Positions 49,859 through 60,308 of a stretch of 64,000 bases of DNA are shown here, one piece after another; the first letter of the stretch is position 1, and each line of letters begins with the position of its first letter. A model generated the notes under the pieces. It saw only the letters and a list, made by a program, of their open reading frames with translations, did no database searches and was not told the origin of the DNA. Made by a program: the position numbers and the translations under genes. Source of the stretch: Mixta hanseatica (GTDB lineage Bacteria > Pseudomonadota > Gammaproteobacteria > Enterobacterales > Enterobacteriaceae); contig NZ_CP082904.1 in the NCBI RefSeq assembly GCF_023517775.1, forward strand, positions 868,001 through 932,000, in the 5' to 3' direction.

Positions 49859-50314
49859 TTAGCCGGCCATTTGTTTTTCGCGGATTTCCGCCAGCGTTTT
49901 ACAATCGATGCAAAGATCGGCGGTCGGACGCGCTTCAAGGCGACGAATACCGATTTCAACGCCACAGGATTCACAGTAGCCGAAATCGTCGTCTTCCACC
50001 TTTTTCAGAGTCTTCTCGATCTTTTTGATCAGTTTACGCTCGCGGTCGCGGTTGCGCAGTTCGAGGCTGAACTCTTCTTCCTGAGCGGCACGGTCGACCG
50101 GATCGGGGAAGTTAGCGGCTTCGTCCTGCATATGAGATACCGTACGATCGACTTCATCCCTGAGTTGATTACGCCACGCTTCTAGGATTTTCCTGAAGTG
50201 AGACAGCTGGGCTTCGTTCATATACTCTTCGCCCGGTTTCTCCTGGTACGGCTCCACCCCAGCGATGGCGAGAATACTCAGGGACGATGTTTTACGGTTT
50301 TGCCCTTCTTGCAT
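49859..50314 (-). CDS. dksA: RNA polymerase-binding transcription factor DksA
   Basis: A 151-residue factor that enters the RNA polymerase secondary channel and works with ppGpp. A coiled coil covers roughly residues 33-108 with the acidic tip [12 protein letters not shown], followed by the zinc finger CESCGVEIG...CIDC near residues 114-138. The ATG at 50314 with AGGAGA gives exactly the E. coli length; an upstream frame start at 50335 is not needed. Confidence 0.98.
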   Translation of the reverse strand: MQEGQNRKTSSLSILAIAGVEPYQEKPGEEYMNEAQLSHFRKILEAWRNQLRDEVDRTVSHMQDEAANFPDPVDRAAQEEEFSLELRNRDRERKLIKKIEKTLKKVEDDDFGYCESCGVEIGIRRLEARPTADLCIDCKTLAEIREKQMAG

Positions 50315-50490
50315 GTTGTTTCTCCTGGATAACACGCACTATCGATCCCCAGAGGGGAAAAAAACAGGCCGCTATAAATAACAGAAGCAGTCAAGGTTGG
50401 CAATTATTCCTGAACATGTCTTGACAAGCCTGTGAGGAACAGCGTATTTAGCGCAACGCTACTTTCTATCACAGCAAATCGCACAAAATA

Positions 50491-51195
50491 TTACAACGCC
50501 AGGTTTATCCGCTGATTCAGCCACATGCCCGCCGGTGATAACTGCGCCTTATAACAGAGGATCTCCACCCCGCTCTGTTGTGCCTGTGCCAGTTGTTCTG
50601 CGTAACGCACATCAATATGACGCGCGGGGGCTACGTCCTCAATCCCCGAGTGCAAAACAGTAAATAACATAACCGCGCGTTCGCCCCGCTGGGCGATGCT
50701 GGCCAGTTCACGCAGGTGCTTCTGGCCCCGAACGGTCACCGCATCCGGAAAGTATCCTTTACCCTGTTGTAACAGCGTTACGGATTTCACTTCAATATAG
50801 CACTCAGGCCTGTTGTGCGCCTGCAGCAGAAAATCGATTCGGCTACGTTCTGCGCCATATTTCACTTCAGCCCGCAGCTGCGGGTAACCAGATAATTCTG
50901 CAATTTTCTCTGCCGCCAGCGCTTCGCGTACCAGCTGATTCGCACGCAGCGTATTAACGCAGATAAGATGACCGGTTTGCGTTTCCGTCAGCTCCCAGCT
51001 GTGCGGATATTTGCGCGTCAGGCTGGTAGAAGTAGAGTACCAGACGGTATCGCCAGGCGTCGCGCAGCCGGTCATCGCGCCGGTATTGGCGCAGTGTATC
51101 GTTAATGTTTCGCCTTCCGGTGTGACGACGTCGGCAAGAAAACGTTTATAACGGCTTATCAGCCGCGCCGGACGCAATGCCGGTTGAAAATTCAT
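50491..51195 (-). CDS. sfsA: Sugar fermentation stimulation protein SfsA
   Basis: A 234-residue protein with a DNA-binding OB-like N-terminus and a nuclease-like C-terminal part (YIEVKSVTL near residue 125). Its role in maltose gene expression in E. coli is weakly defined. The ATG at 51195 overlaps the thpR stop by four bases; the longer frame upstream is an artefact inside thpR. Confidence 0.94.
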   Translation of the reverse strand: MNFQPALRPARLISRYKRFLADVVTPEGETLTIHCANTGAMTGCATPGDTVWYSTSTSLTRKYPHSWELTETQTGHLICVNTLRANQLVREALAAEKIAELSGYPQLRAEVKYGAERSRIDFLLQAHNRPECYIEVKSVTLLQQGKGYFPDAVTVRGQKHLRELASIAQRGERAVMLFTVLHSGIEDVAPARHIDVRYAEQLAQAQQSGVEILCYKAQLSPAGMWLNQRINLAL

Positions 51196-51725
51196 AGCTT
51201 CTCCTGCAGCGGCCAGCTTTGCAGCGCGCGATAGCGGGTTCGTCCCTGGGCGAAAACCGACTGGTATAAAGAAAAATGATCCACCGTAAACTGCCAATGA
51301 AAATTGCGCGGCGGCAGAGCGACCGGGCGGGTCGCATTGCGCAGCAGCGTAATGTGCGGATGAAACGGTTGCGGGCTTTGATAACAGCCGCTGCGCGCCG
51401 CCTGAGCGCGCAGCATCTCCGCCAGCTGCAGCAGGCCGCGCGGCGCCTGACGACAGCCGAGCCACACTACGCCGGGGCGCGGCCAGTGACCGGCATCATC
51501 CAGATGCAGAGTAAACGCAGGCTGGCGAATACGTCCGGCCAGCTGTTGCAGCCCCTGCGCCTTTTCATCACTGATTTCGCCCAGGAACGCCAGCGTAATA
51601 TGCAGGCTGGCGGCCACCACCGGGCGGCCAGCCTCCTCGGGAAACTGTTCGGCGCGCCAGCGAACCAGCTGCTGCTGTAGCGGTTTGGGTAAACCGATGC
51701 CGAAAAAGAGACGACGTGCGCTCAT
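51192..51725 (-). CDS. thpR: RNA 2',3'-cyclic phosphodiesterase (LigT)
   Basis: A 177-residue member of the 2H phosphoesterase family with two HxTx motifs, HITLAF near residue 43 and HITLLR near residue 128. It opens cyclic phosphates on RNA ends and can join tRNA halves in vitro. Divergent from hrpB and translationally coupled to sfsA. Confidence 0.94.
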   Translation of the reverse strand: MSARRLFFGIGLPKPLQQQLVRWRAEQFPEEAGRPVVAASLHITLAFLGEISDEKAQGLQQLAGRIRQPAFTLHLDDAGHWPRPGVVWLGCRQAPRGLLQLAEMLRAQAARSGCYQSPQPFHPHITLLRNATRPVALPPRNFHWQFTVDHFSLYQSVFAQGRTRYRALQSWPLQEKL

Positions 51726-51801
51726 AACACTCTCCGGTAAACAACACAGAGGAATGCTACAATGCGCACCATCATAAGACCAATGCTGGACGGAGTTTCG
51801 T

Positions 51802-54243
51802 TTGAGTGAATTACCGGTAAGCGCCGTGCTGCCAGAGGTGCTGGCGGCGTTAAAACAGGCGCCGCAGGTATTGCTGGCTGCGCCGACGGGCGCAGGTAAA
51901 TCCACCTGGCTGCCGCTGCGGCTGTTGCAGCAGGGCGACATTGCCGGGCGCATTATTATGCTGGAGCCGCGTCGTCTGGCGGCACGTAACGTGGCGCAGC
52001 GGTTGGCGGAGCAACTGGGTGAAGAGCCTGGCGCAACCGTAGGCTATCGCATGCGCGCCGACAGCCGCGTTGGGCCCGCCACCCGGTTAGAAGTGGTTAC
52101 CGAAGGTATCCTGACGCGTATGCTGCAGCAGGACCCAATGTTGGACGGCGTAGGGCTGGTTATCCTTGATGAGTTTCATGAGCGTAGTTTGCAGGCCGAT
52201 CTGGCGCTGGCGCTGTTGTTGGATGTACAGCAGGGGCTGCGCGACGATCTGCGTCTGTTAATTATGTCCGCTACGCTGGATAACGCACGCCTAAGCGCGC
52301 GTTTGCCCGCCGCGCCGTTGATCGTTTCCGAAGGGCGCAGTTTTCCGGTTGAGCGCCGCTACGCCAGCCTGCCGGCGCAGTTGCCGTTCGATGAGGCGAT
52401 CGCGCGCGAAGTGGCCCAGCTGTTGCGTGAAGAGAGCGGTTCACTGCTGCTGTTTTTGCCCGGCGTCGGGGAAATCGAGCGGGTCAAAAACCAGCTGGCG
52501 CAGCGCGTCGGTAGCGATATTGAGCTGTGTCCGTTGTATGGCGCGCTGCCGCTGGCGGCACAGCGACGGGCGATTCTGCCGGCGCCGCCGGGCAAACGCA
52601 AAGTGGTGCTGGCGACCAACATCGCCGAAACCAGCTTAACCATCGATGGCATTCGTCTGGTGGTGGACAGCGCGCTGGAGCGCTCGGCGCGTTTCGATGC
52701 GCGCAGCGGCATTACGCGGTTACAAACTCAGCGTATCAGCCAGGCCTCAATGACGCAGCGCGCCGGACGCGCCGGACGTTTAGCGCCCGGCATCTGTTTA
52801 CATTTGATCGGCCGCGAACAGGCGGAACGCGCCGCCGCTCAGAGCGAGCCGGAGATCCTGCAAAGCGATCTCAGCGCGCTGTGGCTGGATCTGTTGCAGT
52901 GGGGCTGCCATGACGCCGCGCAACTGAACTGGATCGATGCGCCGCCAGCACCTGCATTGCTGGCGGCGCAAACGCTGCTGCGGATGCTGGGCGCTCTGGG
53001 CGAGAACGATCAGCTGACGGCGCAGGGCCGTGCTATGGCGAAGCTGGGCAGCGAGCCGCGGCTGGCGGCGTTATTAACCGCCGCCCACGATCGCGATGCG
53101 CAGGCGACCGCCGCCCGGTTGGCCGCTATCCTCGAAGAACCGCCGCGTCAGGGCAGTCGTAATCTGCTTGATCATCTGTTTACCCCGCATACGGGCTGGC
53201 AGCAACGCGCTCGCCAGCTGCAAAAACGGCTGAACGTCGCGGGCGGTCACCCGGACGCGGCGCTGGCGCCCATGCTGCTGGCGCAGGCCTTCCCCGATCG
53301 CCTGGCGCGCCGACGTGGTGAAAGCGGACGCTACCAGCTGGCGGGCGGCCCGGGTGCGATGCTCGATCATGAAGATGGCCTGACGCGGCATGAATGGCTG
53401 ATCGCGCCGCAGCTACTGCAGGGCGATGCGCAGACCGAGGCGCGTATCCTGCTGGCGCTGCCGGTGGATATCCATACGCTGCAGCGCGACTATCCCGGCC
53501 TGGTGCGTAGCGAAACCGATATCGAATGGGACGAGGCCAAAGCCACGCTGCGCGCCTGGCAGCGCGATAAAATCGGCGTGCTGGCGCTGAAATCGCAGCC
53601 GCTGGCGAAGCCTGACGTGGACGTGCTGCATCCGGCGATGCTGCGCTGGATCCGCGAAAAGGGGCTGGAAGTGCTTAACTGGACGCCGGAAGCGCAGCAG
53701 CTGCGGCTTCGTCTGCAGTGCGCTGCGCAGTGGCTGCCGGAGGAAAAGTGGCCGGCGATGGATGATGAGGCGCTGCTCGCCACGCTGGAAAGCTGGCTGC
53801 TGCCGGAAATGCGCAGCGTACGCGATATGAAAGGTTTACGTCAGGTTAGCCTGGTCGGCGCTTTATTACATTTGCTCACATGGTCACAACGTCAGCGGCT
53901 GGATAGTGCGCTACCAACTCATTACACTGTGCCGACCGGCAGCCGTCTGCCGATTCGCTACGATAGCGAGAAGCCGCCCGCGCTGGCGGTGCGCCTGCAG
54001 GAAATGTTCGGCGAGGCGCAAAACCCGACGATTGCGGAAGGGCGCGTGGCGCTGGTGCTGGAGCTGTTATCACCTGCGCAGCGGCCACTGCAGATCACTC
54101 GCGATCTCGCAGCTTTCTGGCAGGGCGCGTATCCACAGGTGCAGAAAGAGATGAAGGGACGCTATCCCAAACATGCCTGGCCTGACGATCCGGCCAGCGC
54201 GTTACCTACGCGCCGTACCAAAAAATATGCTGCGCCGCAGTAG
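51802..54243 (+). CDS. hrpB: ATP-dependent helicase HrpB
   Basis: An 813-residue DExH-box helicase. Walker A is PTGAGKST near residue 28, the motif II box is LDEFHERS near 124, SAT near 157, and QRAGRAGR near 318; C-terminal HrpB domains follow. The start codon is TTG with GGAG upstream, since no ATG lies in the right place before the conserved VSAVLPEVLAAL. Its RNA target is unknown. Confidence 0.94.
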   Translation: MSELPVSAVLPEVLAALKQAPQVLLAAPTGAGKSTWLPLRLLQQGDIAGRIIMLEPRRLAARNVAQRLAEQLGEEPGATVGYRMRADSRVGPATRLEVVTEGILTRMLQQDPMLDGVGLVILDEFHERSLQADLALALLLDVQQGLRDDLRLLIMSATLDNARLSARLPAAPLIVSEGRSFPVERRYASLPAQLPFDEAIAREVAQLLREESGSLLLFLPGVGEIERVKNQLAQRVGSDIELCPLYGALPLAAQRRAILPAPPGKRKVVLATNIAETSLTIDGIRLVVDSALERSARFDARSGITRLQTQRISQASMTQRAGRAGRLAPGICLHLIGREQAERAAAQSEPEILQSDLSALWLDLLQWGCHDAAQLNWIDAPPAPALLAAQTLLRMLGALGENDQLTAQGRAMAKLGSEPRLAALLTAAHDRDAQATAARLAAILEEPPRQGSRNLLDHLFTPHTGWQQRARQLQKRLNVAGGHPDAALAPMLLAQAFPDRLARRRGESGRYQLAGGPGAMLDHEDGLTRHEWLIAPQLLQGDAQTEARILLALPVDIHTLQRDYPGLVRSETDIEWDEAKATLRAWQRDKIGVLALKSQPLAKPDVDVLHPAMLRWIREKGLEVLNWTPEAQQLRLRLQCAAQWLPEEKWPAMDDEALLATLESWLLPEMRSVRDMKGLRQVSLVGALLHLLTWSQRQRLDSALPTHYTVPTGSRLPIRYDSEKPPALAVRLQEMFGEAQNPTIAEGRVALVLELLSPAQRPLQITRDLAAFWQGAYPQVQKEMKGRYPKHAWPDDPASALPTRRTKKYAAPQ

Positions 54244-54323
54244 CAAGGCAGCGCTGATTTCAGAGGGTTCTGCTTTTCGAAATAGAGCAGTAAGAACAGA
54301 GTAGCCGGCCATTACCTGGAGAA

Positions 54324-56867
54324 ATGAAACGAATGTCTGGGAACGATCGCGAACCTATCGGGCGTAAAGGAAAACAGCCTAAACCGCCACGTCAATCGGG
54401 CGGACCGGGACGCCGCAGGGAAGAATATAACGACGAACAGAATGATGATGACCAGGAGGAAAGAGCGGTGCCACGTAAAGGAAAAGGGCGGCAAACACGC
54501 AGCAAAAAAAGAAAATGGCTGGGATGGTTAATTAAGCTATTTATCGTGGCTGTGGTGGTGATGGCCGCTTACGGCGTTTACCTCGACTCGGAAATCCGCA
54601 GCCGTATTGACGGCAAAGTCTGGCAACTGCCGGCGGCGGTATATGGTCGGATGGTCAGCCTTGAGCCGGGCATGGCCTATAACAAAAAAGAGATGATTGC
54701 GCTGCTGGAAGGCACACAGTATCGCCAGGTTACGCGGATGACGCGTCCCGGGGAATTTACCGTACAGGCCAACAGCATTGAAATGATCCGCCGGCCGTTT
54801 GATTTTCCTGACAGTAAAGAAGGGCAGATCCGCGCACGGCTGACCTTCAGCAACGACTCGCTGAGTGAAATTAAGAACCTTGATAACGGACGCGACTTTG
54901 GTTTCTTCCGGCTCGATCCGCGCCTGATTACCATGCTGCAATCGCCTAACGGTGAGCAGCGTCTGTTTGTGCCGCGTGCCGGTTTTCCCGATCTGCTGGT
55001 CGATACGCTGATTGCTACTGAAGATCGCCATTTCTATGAGCATGACGGTATCAGCTTCTATTCAATTGGCCGTGCATTCCTGGCGAATATCACCGCTGGC
55101 CGCGCGGTGCAGGGTGGCAGTACGTTGACGCAGCAGTTGGTGAAAAACCTGTTCCTCACCAACAAGCGTTCCCTGTGGCGTAAAGCCAACGAAGCCTATA
55201 TGGCGCTGATCATGGATGCGCGTTATAGCAAAGATCGCATTCTTGAACTCTATCTGAACGAAGTCTATCTCGGACAGGCGGGTAACGATCAGATCCGCGG
55301 CTTCCCGCTGGCCAGCCTCTATTACTTTGGGCGTCCGGTTGATGAACTGAGCCTCGATCAGCAGGCGCTGCTGGTGGGTATGGTTAAAGGCGCATCGCTG
55401 TATAACCCATGGCGCAATCCGAAGCTATCGCTGGAGCGTCGCAACCTGGTGTTGCGTCTGTTGCAACAGCAGAAGGTGATCGACCAGGAGCTGTATGACA
55501 TGCTCAGCGCCCGACCGCTTGGTGTGCAGCCAAAAGGCGGCGTGATTACCCCGCAGCCCGCCTTTATGCAGATGGTTCGCGGCGAACTGCAGGCGAAGCT
55601 AGGGGATAAAGTGAAAGATCTCTCCGGGGTGAAAATTTTCACCACGCTCGATCCGGTTTCGCAGGACGCGGCGGAAAAAGCGGTGGAAGAGGGCATTCCG
55701 GCGCTGAAAAAACAGCGCGGCCTGAAGGATCTGGAAACCGCGATGGTGATTGTCGATCGCTTTAGCGGCGAAGTTCGGGCGATGGTCGGCGGGGCCGATC
55801 CGCAATTTGCCGGCTATAACCGCGCCATGCAGGCGCGTCGCTCTATCGGCTCGCTGGCTAAACCGGCCACCTATCTGACGGCGCTGTCGCAGCCTGATAC
55901 CTGGCGTCTGAATACCTGGATTGCCGATGAACCGATCGCACTGAAGCAGCCAAACGGGCAGGTATGGAAACCGCAGAACGACGATCGTCGCTTTAGTGGT
56001 AAAGTCATGTTGGTGGATGCACTGACTAACTCCATGAACGTTCCTACGGTAAACCTGGGGATGACGCTGGGGTTGGACAACGTGGCGAATACCTGGGTCA
56101 AACTGGGGCTGCCGAAGGATCAGCTGCATCCGGTGCCGGCCATGCTGCTGGGTGCGCTAAACCTGACGCCGGTTGAAGTGGCGCAGGCGTTTCAGTCGAT
56201 TGCCAGCGGCGGTAATCGCGCGCTGCTCTCGGCCGTGCGCTCGGTGATTGCCGAAGATGGCAGCGTGCTGTATCAGAGTTTCCCGCAGGCGGAGCGCGTT
56301 GAACCGGCGCAAGCGGCTTATCTGACGCTGTATACCATGCAGCAGGTGGCGGCGCGCGGCACCGCGCATGCGTTGGGCGCAAGGTATCCTAATGCGCACC
56401 TTGCCGGGAAAACCGGCACCACTAACAATCAGGTCGACAGCTGGTTTGCCGGTGTGGATGGCAAAGAGGTAGCGATTACCTGGGTAGGACGCGACAATAA
56501 CCAACCGACGAAGCTCTATGGCTCTTCTGGTGCGATGCAGCTCTATCGTCGCTATCTGGATAATCAGTCGCCGATGCCTCTGGTGCTGACGCCGCCGGAG
56601 GATATTGCTTCGATGGCGGTCGATTCTGCCGGCAACTTTGTCTGTGATACCGGCAGTAGCGGCTGGCGTACGCTACCGGTTTGGACCACCGATGCGACAG
56701 CGCTTTGTCAGCAGCAGATGCAGCAACAGATGCAGCAACAGCAGCAGCAACAGCAGCAGCAACAGCAGCAGCAAATGGAGCAGCAGCAACCGCAGCAACA
56801 GCCGCAGCAAAAGCAGGATAGCGATGGCGTTGCCGGATGGATCAAGGATATGTTTGGCGGTGATTAA
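54324..56867 (+). CDS. mrcB: Penicillin-binding protein 1B
   Basis: An 847-residue bifunctional peptidoglycan synthase in the inner membrane. A basic cytoplasmic tail (1-65) is followed by one transmembrane segment ([20 protein letters not shown]), a UB2H domain, the GT51 glycosyltransferase ([14 protein letters not shown] near 232, [15 protein letters not shown]) and the transpeptidase with SLAK, SMN and KTGTT motifs. The C-terminus has a glutamine repeat near residue 796-830 and ends in [16 protein letters not shown]. Starts at 54324 and 54333 are both possible. An internal GTG at 54468 may yield a shorter form. Confidence 0.96.
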   Translation: MKRMSGNDREPIGRKGKQPKPPRQSGGPGRRREEYNDEQNDDDQEERAVPRKGKGRQTRSKKRKWLGWLIKLFIVAVVVMAAYGVYLDSEIRSRIDGKVWQLPAAVYGRMVSLEPGMAYNKKEMIALLEGTQYRQVTRMTRPGEFTVQANSIEMIRRPFDFPDSKEGQIRARLTFSNDSLSEIKNLDNGRDFGFFRLDPRLITMLQSPNGEQRLFVPRAGFPDLLVDTLIATEDRHFYEHDGISFYSIGRAFLANITAGRAVQGGSTLTQQLVKNLFLTNKRSLWRKANEAYMALIMDARYSKDRILELYLNEVYLGQAGNDQIRGFPLASLYYFGRPVDELSLDQQALLVGMVKGASLYNPWRNPKLSLERRNLVLRLLQQQKVIDQELYDMLSARPLGVQPKGGVITPQPAFMQMVRGELQAKLGDKVKDLSGVKIFTTLDPVSQDAAEKAVEEGIPALKKQRGLKDLETAMVIVDRFSGEVRAMVGGADPQFAGYNRAMQARRSIGSLAKPATYLTALSQPDTWRLNTWIADEPIALKQPNGQVWKPQNDDRRFSGKVMLVDALTNSMNVPTVNLGMTLGLDNVANTWVKLGLPKDQLHPVPAMLLGALNLTPVEVAQAFQSIASGGNRALLSAVRSVIAEDGSVLYQSFPQAERVEPAQAAYLTLYTMQQVAARGTAHALGARYPNAHLAGKTGTTNNQVDSWFAGVDGKEVAITWVGRDNNQPTKLYGSSGAMQLYRRYLDNQSPMPLVLTPPEDIASMAVDSAGNFVCDTGSSGWRTLPVWTTDATALCQQQMQQQMQQQQQQQQQQQQQQMEQQQPQQQPQQKQDSDGVAGWIKDMFGGD
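54454..54470 (+). promoter_or_regulatory. Internal ribosome site and GTG start in mrcB
   Basis: AGGAGGA at 54454-54460 lies seven bases before an in-frame GTG at 54468-54470, which begins [10 protein letters not shown]. coli makes a short PBP1b form starting at an internal Met before the same PRKGKG motif, so the site is probably used here with GTG. Confidence 0.65.
56739..56774 (+). repeat. Tandem CAG/CAA repeat coding for glutamine in mrcB
   Basis: Three exact copies of the 12-base unit CAGCAGCAGCAA lie at 56739, 56751 and 56763, inside a glutamine-rich run of about 100 bases (56709-56816). It is in frame and so can vary in length without breaking mrcB. Confidence 0.9.
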
Positions 56868-56886
56868 ACCGCGTTACTGAGCCATA

Positions 56887-56923
56887 AAAAAACGGGCGCA
56901 TCCTGAAGGAGCGCCCGTTTTTT
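56887..56923 (+). terminator. Rho-independent terminator of mrcB
   Basis: AAAAAACGGGCGC and GCGCCCGTTTTTT pair perfectly, with an inner TCCT/AGGA pair in the loop. Confidence 0.95.
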
Positions 56924-57280
56924 ATAGCGAGCTTTTGGTTTAAAGCTCTTTATTTAATATCACAGGGCGGTTAAATAAGGCCTTAGGTTTTATTTAAGCA
57001 ATTAAACCTATTTAAGATCTTGTTTGTTCCCCCTTAAGTAAACTGTGCGGTTGTTTTTTATTGCTTTGTGAGAAATTGCTGTGTTATTTTTTTTCAGGCA
57101 ATAGCTGGTCCGTTAAAAAGCAGTTTGCGGTCCATCTGCTTGCTAATTTTCTTTTGCTTTATTAAGTCGGCCAATTATCGGATTTTTCCAAAGCGCTTAA
57201 CCTTTTGTAATATTGCTTAGCGCTTTTAGCCAGCAGAATCGAAAGATGTGGGCATCATTATTAATGAAAAGGAATTTACT
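56924..57280. other. Spacer before the chemoreceptor gene
   Basis: No gene. A TAGGTTT/AAACCTA inverted repeat lies at about 56985-57010. I could not place a FliA-type promoter with confidence. Confidence 0.45.
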
Positions 57281-57892
57281 GTGGGCAATCTCTTAAAAAA
57301 TATCAACCTATCCGCTAAGTTAGCGATGCTGGGCATTTTCGCCCTCGCACTGTTTCTTTTACCTACCGCGCTGTTGCTTAATCAAGGCAATCAAGCTATT
57401 GATGTGAAGCAGCAGGAGATAAACGGTATTCCAACAGCAAAGCAGTTATTAACCTTACTTGATGCGTACCAGCGTCACTGGCATGAAAGTCATATCGTCA
57501 TTTCCCAGCAGAAAAACATGTCGTCAGCCCTTTCAGCAGAAATAAGCCAGATAGAAAAGCTGCAGACTTCATTGCTTAACACGTTGACTACGTCGCAGGC
57601 CAAATTTGCTATGAAAAAGATGCAAAGCACCATTGATGAATGGGCAGAGCTGCAGCGCAGCCTGAATAATCCCGCCTTCACGCTGAGTGACAACAACTTA
57701 AGTCATGAAAAATTAATGGCCTCATTGCTGGACGTTTCCGTAGACCTACTCGATTTTTCACAGCTGTCGCTCGATGCGGATTTGGACAGCTATCAGCTGA
57801 TGTTGAGTACCTTTACCCGCGTACCGGAAATGATGACCGGCCTCGCTCAGGTGCGCGGCAGCGGTGCGGAATTTTTAGCGACCAATAACGTG

Positions 57893-57900
57893 AAGAAAGA
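57893..57900 (+). repeat. Left copy of the IS1 target duplication
   Basis: AAGAAAGA, identical to 58669-58676. Confidence 0.85.
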
Positions 57901-57955
57901 GGTGATGCTGCCAACTTACTGATTTAGTGTATGATGGTGTTTTTGAGGTGCTCCA

Positions 57956-58231
57956 GTGGCTTCTGTTTCTATCAGCTGTCCCTCCTGTTCAGCTACTGAC
58001 GGGGTGGTGCGTAACGGCAAAAGCACCGCCGGACATCAGCGCTATCTCTGCTCTCACTGCCGTAAAACATGGCAACTGCAGTTCACTTACACCGCTTCTC
58101 AACCCGGTACGCACCAGAAAATCATTGATATGGCCATGAATGGCGTTGGATGCCGGGCAACTGCCCGCATTATGGGCGTTGGCCTCAACACGATTTTACG
58201 TCACTTAAAAAACTCAGGCCGCAGTCGGTAA
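57956..58231 (+). CDS. insA: IS1 protein InsA
   Basis: A 91-residue DNA-binding repressor of IS1. The zinc-finger-like [11 protein letters not shown]...CSHC lies at the N-terminus and a helix-turn-helix at the C-terminus ([20 protein letters not shown]). It regulates transposase expression and competes for the ends. Confidence 0.95.
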
Positions 58232-58653
58232 CCTCGCGCATACAGCCGGGCAGTGACGTCATCGTCTGCGCGGAAATGGACGAACAGTGGGGCTATGTCG
58301 GGGCTAAATCGCGCCAGCGCTGGCTGTTTTACGCGTATGACAGGCTCCGGAAGACGGTTGTTGCGCACGTATTCGGTGAACGCACTATGGCGACGCTGGG
58401 GCGTCTTATGAGCCTGCTGTCACCCTTTGACGTGGTGATATGGATGACGGATGGCTGGCCGCTGTATGAATCCCGCCTGAAGGGAAAGCTGCACGTAATC
58501 AGCAAGCGATATACGCAGCGAATTGAGCGGCATAACCTGAATCTGAGGCAGCACCTGGCACGGCTGGGACGGAAGTCGCTGTCGTTCTCAAAATCGGTGG
58601 AGCTGCATGACAAAGTCATCGGGCATTATCTGAACATAAAACACTATCAATAA
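58150..58653 (+). CDS. insB: IS1 transposase frame InsB
   Basis: A 167-residue frame that is made as an InsA-InsB fusion by -1 frameshifting at AAAAAAC (58207-58213). It holds the DDE catalytic residues ([23 protein letters not shown] and the C-terminal [19 protein letters not shown]). The fused transposase runs 57956-58653. Confidence 0.95.
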
Positions 58654-58668
58654 GTTGGAGTCATTACC

Positions 58669-58676
58669 AAGAAAGA
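58669..58676 (+). repeat. Right copy of the IS1 target duplication
   Basis: AAGAAAGA, identical to 57893-57900. Eight bases is within the known IS1 range, though nine is usual. Confidence 0.85.
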
Positions 58677-60092
58677 GGCGGATTATGTCCGTGTTTCTTA
58701 TCAAATAGAGCAAGCGAAAAGATCGCTGGATATATTCCATAAATACTTTGATAAAACCTTTATTCTGAACGATGAGTTAAAAACAAAATTAGCCCAGCCG
58801 GTCGATCAGCTATGGAAAGAAACTGCCGCTGTGCTTCAGATCGCAGATAATATCTTTACCCACCGGCAGGCGATTAAACTGAGTGAAAGCGATTATATGC
58901 TGCGCTTCGACTCTGTTTTAGCTAAATATGAACGTATTGGCCTGGCAGCAGCCGATGAACTTTCACAAATGCTGGATAAACAGGCCGGCGCTAAACGTCT
59001 TTCACAACTATGGTTATTGGGCTCGCTAATCGTACTGGCATTATTGATGGTTGCCTTTACCGTATTTATTGTAAAAACGGTAACCCGTCCGTTGAATGAA
59101 GCGACCCGCATTGCGCAGAAGGTCGCCAGCGGCGATTTAACCCATATTATTCAGGTGGAAGGCAATAATGAAACGGCTTCCCTGTTGCGTTCATTAAGCG
59201 AAATGACGCATCGCCTGTCGAATTTAGTTTACTCTATTCAGGAAAGTTCGGACGTTATCGCCCACTCTTCGGAAGAGATCGCCAGCGGCAACCAGAATCT
59301 TTCTGAACGGACGGAAAGCCAGGCCTCATCGCTTGCCGAAACGGCGGCCAGCATGGAACAGCTGACCTCTATTATTGGTCAAAATGCGGATAATACGCGT
59401 CACGCCGCTGAAATGGCGCAGGAAGCGACCGAAGCGGCATTAAGCGGCGGGGAAGCGATGGAGTCGGTCAAAACCTCAATGGAGCAGATCAATAACAGCG
59501 CCGGACAAATCCAGGAAATCATTGGCGTGATTGACGGCATCTCTTTTCAAACCAATATACTGGCGCTGAATGCCGCGGTGGAAGCGGCGCGCGCGGGCGA
59601 GCATGGTAAAGGTTTTGCCGTAGTAGCCGCTGAAGTACGTGCGTTGGCGCAGCGTTCAGCTACTGCCGCTCGCGAAATCAAACAGCTGATTGAACAGTCG
59701 GTAGTGCATTCGATGCAGGGCATTACTATGGTGCAGGACGCCCGGACGAAAGTGAACCAGAGCGTAACCTCTATCGAACAGACTGCGCAGATGGTTAAAG
59801 ATATTTCTTCTTCCTCGAAAGAGCAAAGCGCCGGGATTTCGCAGATCAGCATCGCCGTTAATCAGATGGACAGCTCAACTCAGCAGAACGCCGCGCTGGT
59901 AGAGCAATCGGCAGCGGCTTCAGGTTCGCTGGCTGAGCGAGCAAGAACATTGCGTGAGGTTATCTCAGTGTTTCGCACCAGCAAAACGGAATAAAGCGGC
60001 TCAGGGCAGGGCTGCATTATCATCTCGCCCTTCCAGACACTAATAACAGCATCAGCAGCAAAGCAACACCGCAAACAGGGAAAAGGTTAATT

Positions 60093-60121
60093 CGGGCGCA
60101 TTCAGGATGCGCCCGTTTTTT
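60093..60121 (+). terminator. Rho-independent terminator of the chemoreceptor gene
   Basis: CGGGCGCAT and ATGCGCCCG form nine pairs with loop TCAGG, followed by six T. Confidence 0.93.
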
Positions 60122-60237
60122 GATCTGACTCATAGCGCCCCGGGCACCGCTCTAAAGCTAGCCTGAATCGGGAGCGCATCGCCGCATTACCGCTTGCAGA
60201 TCTGAGTTTGTTTCGCATATTATCCAACCACAACAAT

Positions 60238-60256
60238 AAGCATACGAATAATTATC
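60238..60256 (+). promoter_or_regulatory. Likely Fur box upstream of fhuA
   Basis: The 19 bases ending in AATAATTATC match 12 of 19 positions of the Fur consensus and lie 52 bases before the fhuA start. Iron repression of the fhu operon is expected. Confidence 0.6.
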
Positions 60257-60308
60257 GTTTGCGTTTCCTTTTTCATCGTCTTTTCTATTTCCACTCAGAG
60301 AAAACATA

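Larger units (their letters stand above)
57901..58668 (+). mobile_element. IS1, complete, 768 bp
   Basis: The element is exactly 768 bases, the length of IS1, with imperfect 23-base ends (GGTGATGCTGCCAACTTACTG on the left and, read inward, GGTAATGACTCCAACTTATTG on the right). insA and insB are open, with the A6C slippery site. Its sequence appears almost identical to E. coli IS1 from memory. An 8-base duplication flanks it. Confidence 0.97.
57281..59994 (+). pseudogene. Methyl-accepting chemotaxis protein gene split by IS1
   Basis: The receptor starts at GTG 57281 (MGNLLKNINLSAKLAM) with AAGGA seven bases upstream; a transmembrane helix and a long periplasmic sensor part follow. IS1 sits at 57901-58668. 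Removing it with one copy of the 8-base duplication restores one frame across VKKEADYV and a protein of about 645 residues, with a second membrane segment, HAMP ([19 protein letters not shown]), and the signalling hairpin [19 protein letters not shown]. No NWETF-type tail is present. The gene is disrupted in this genome but otherwise intact. The ligand is unknown. Confidence 0.92.

Noticed and set aside
51196..51465. N-terminal extension of sfsA to 51465
   Set aside because: It lies inside thpR, and the coupled ATG at 51195 gives the family length.
56739..56774. CRISPR array
   Set aside because: Tandem units have no spacers and code in frame for glutamine in mrcB.
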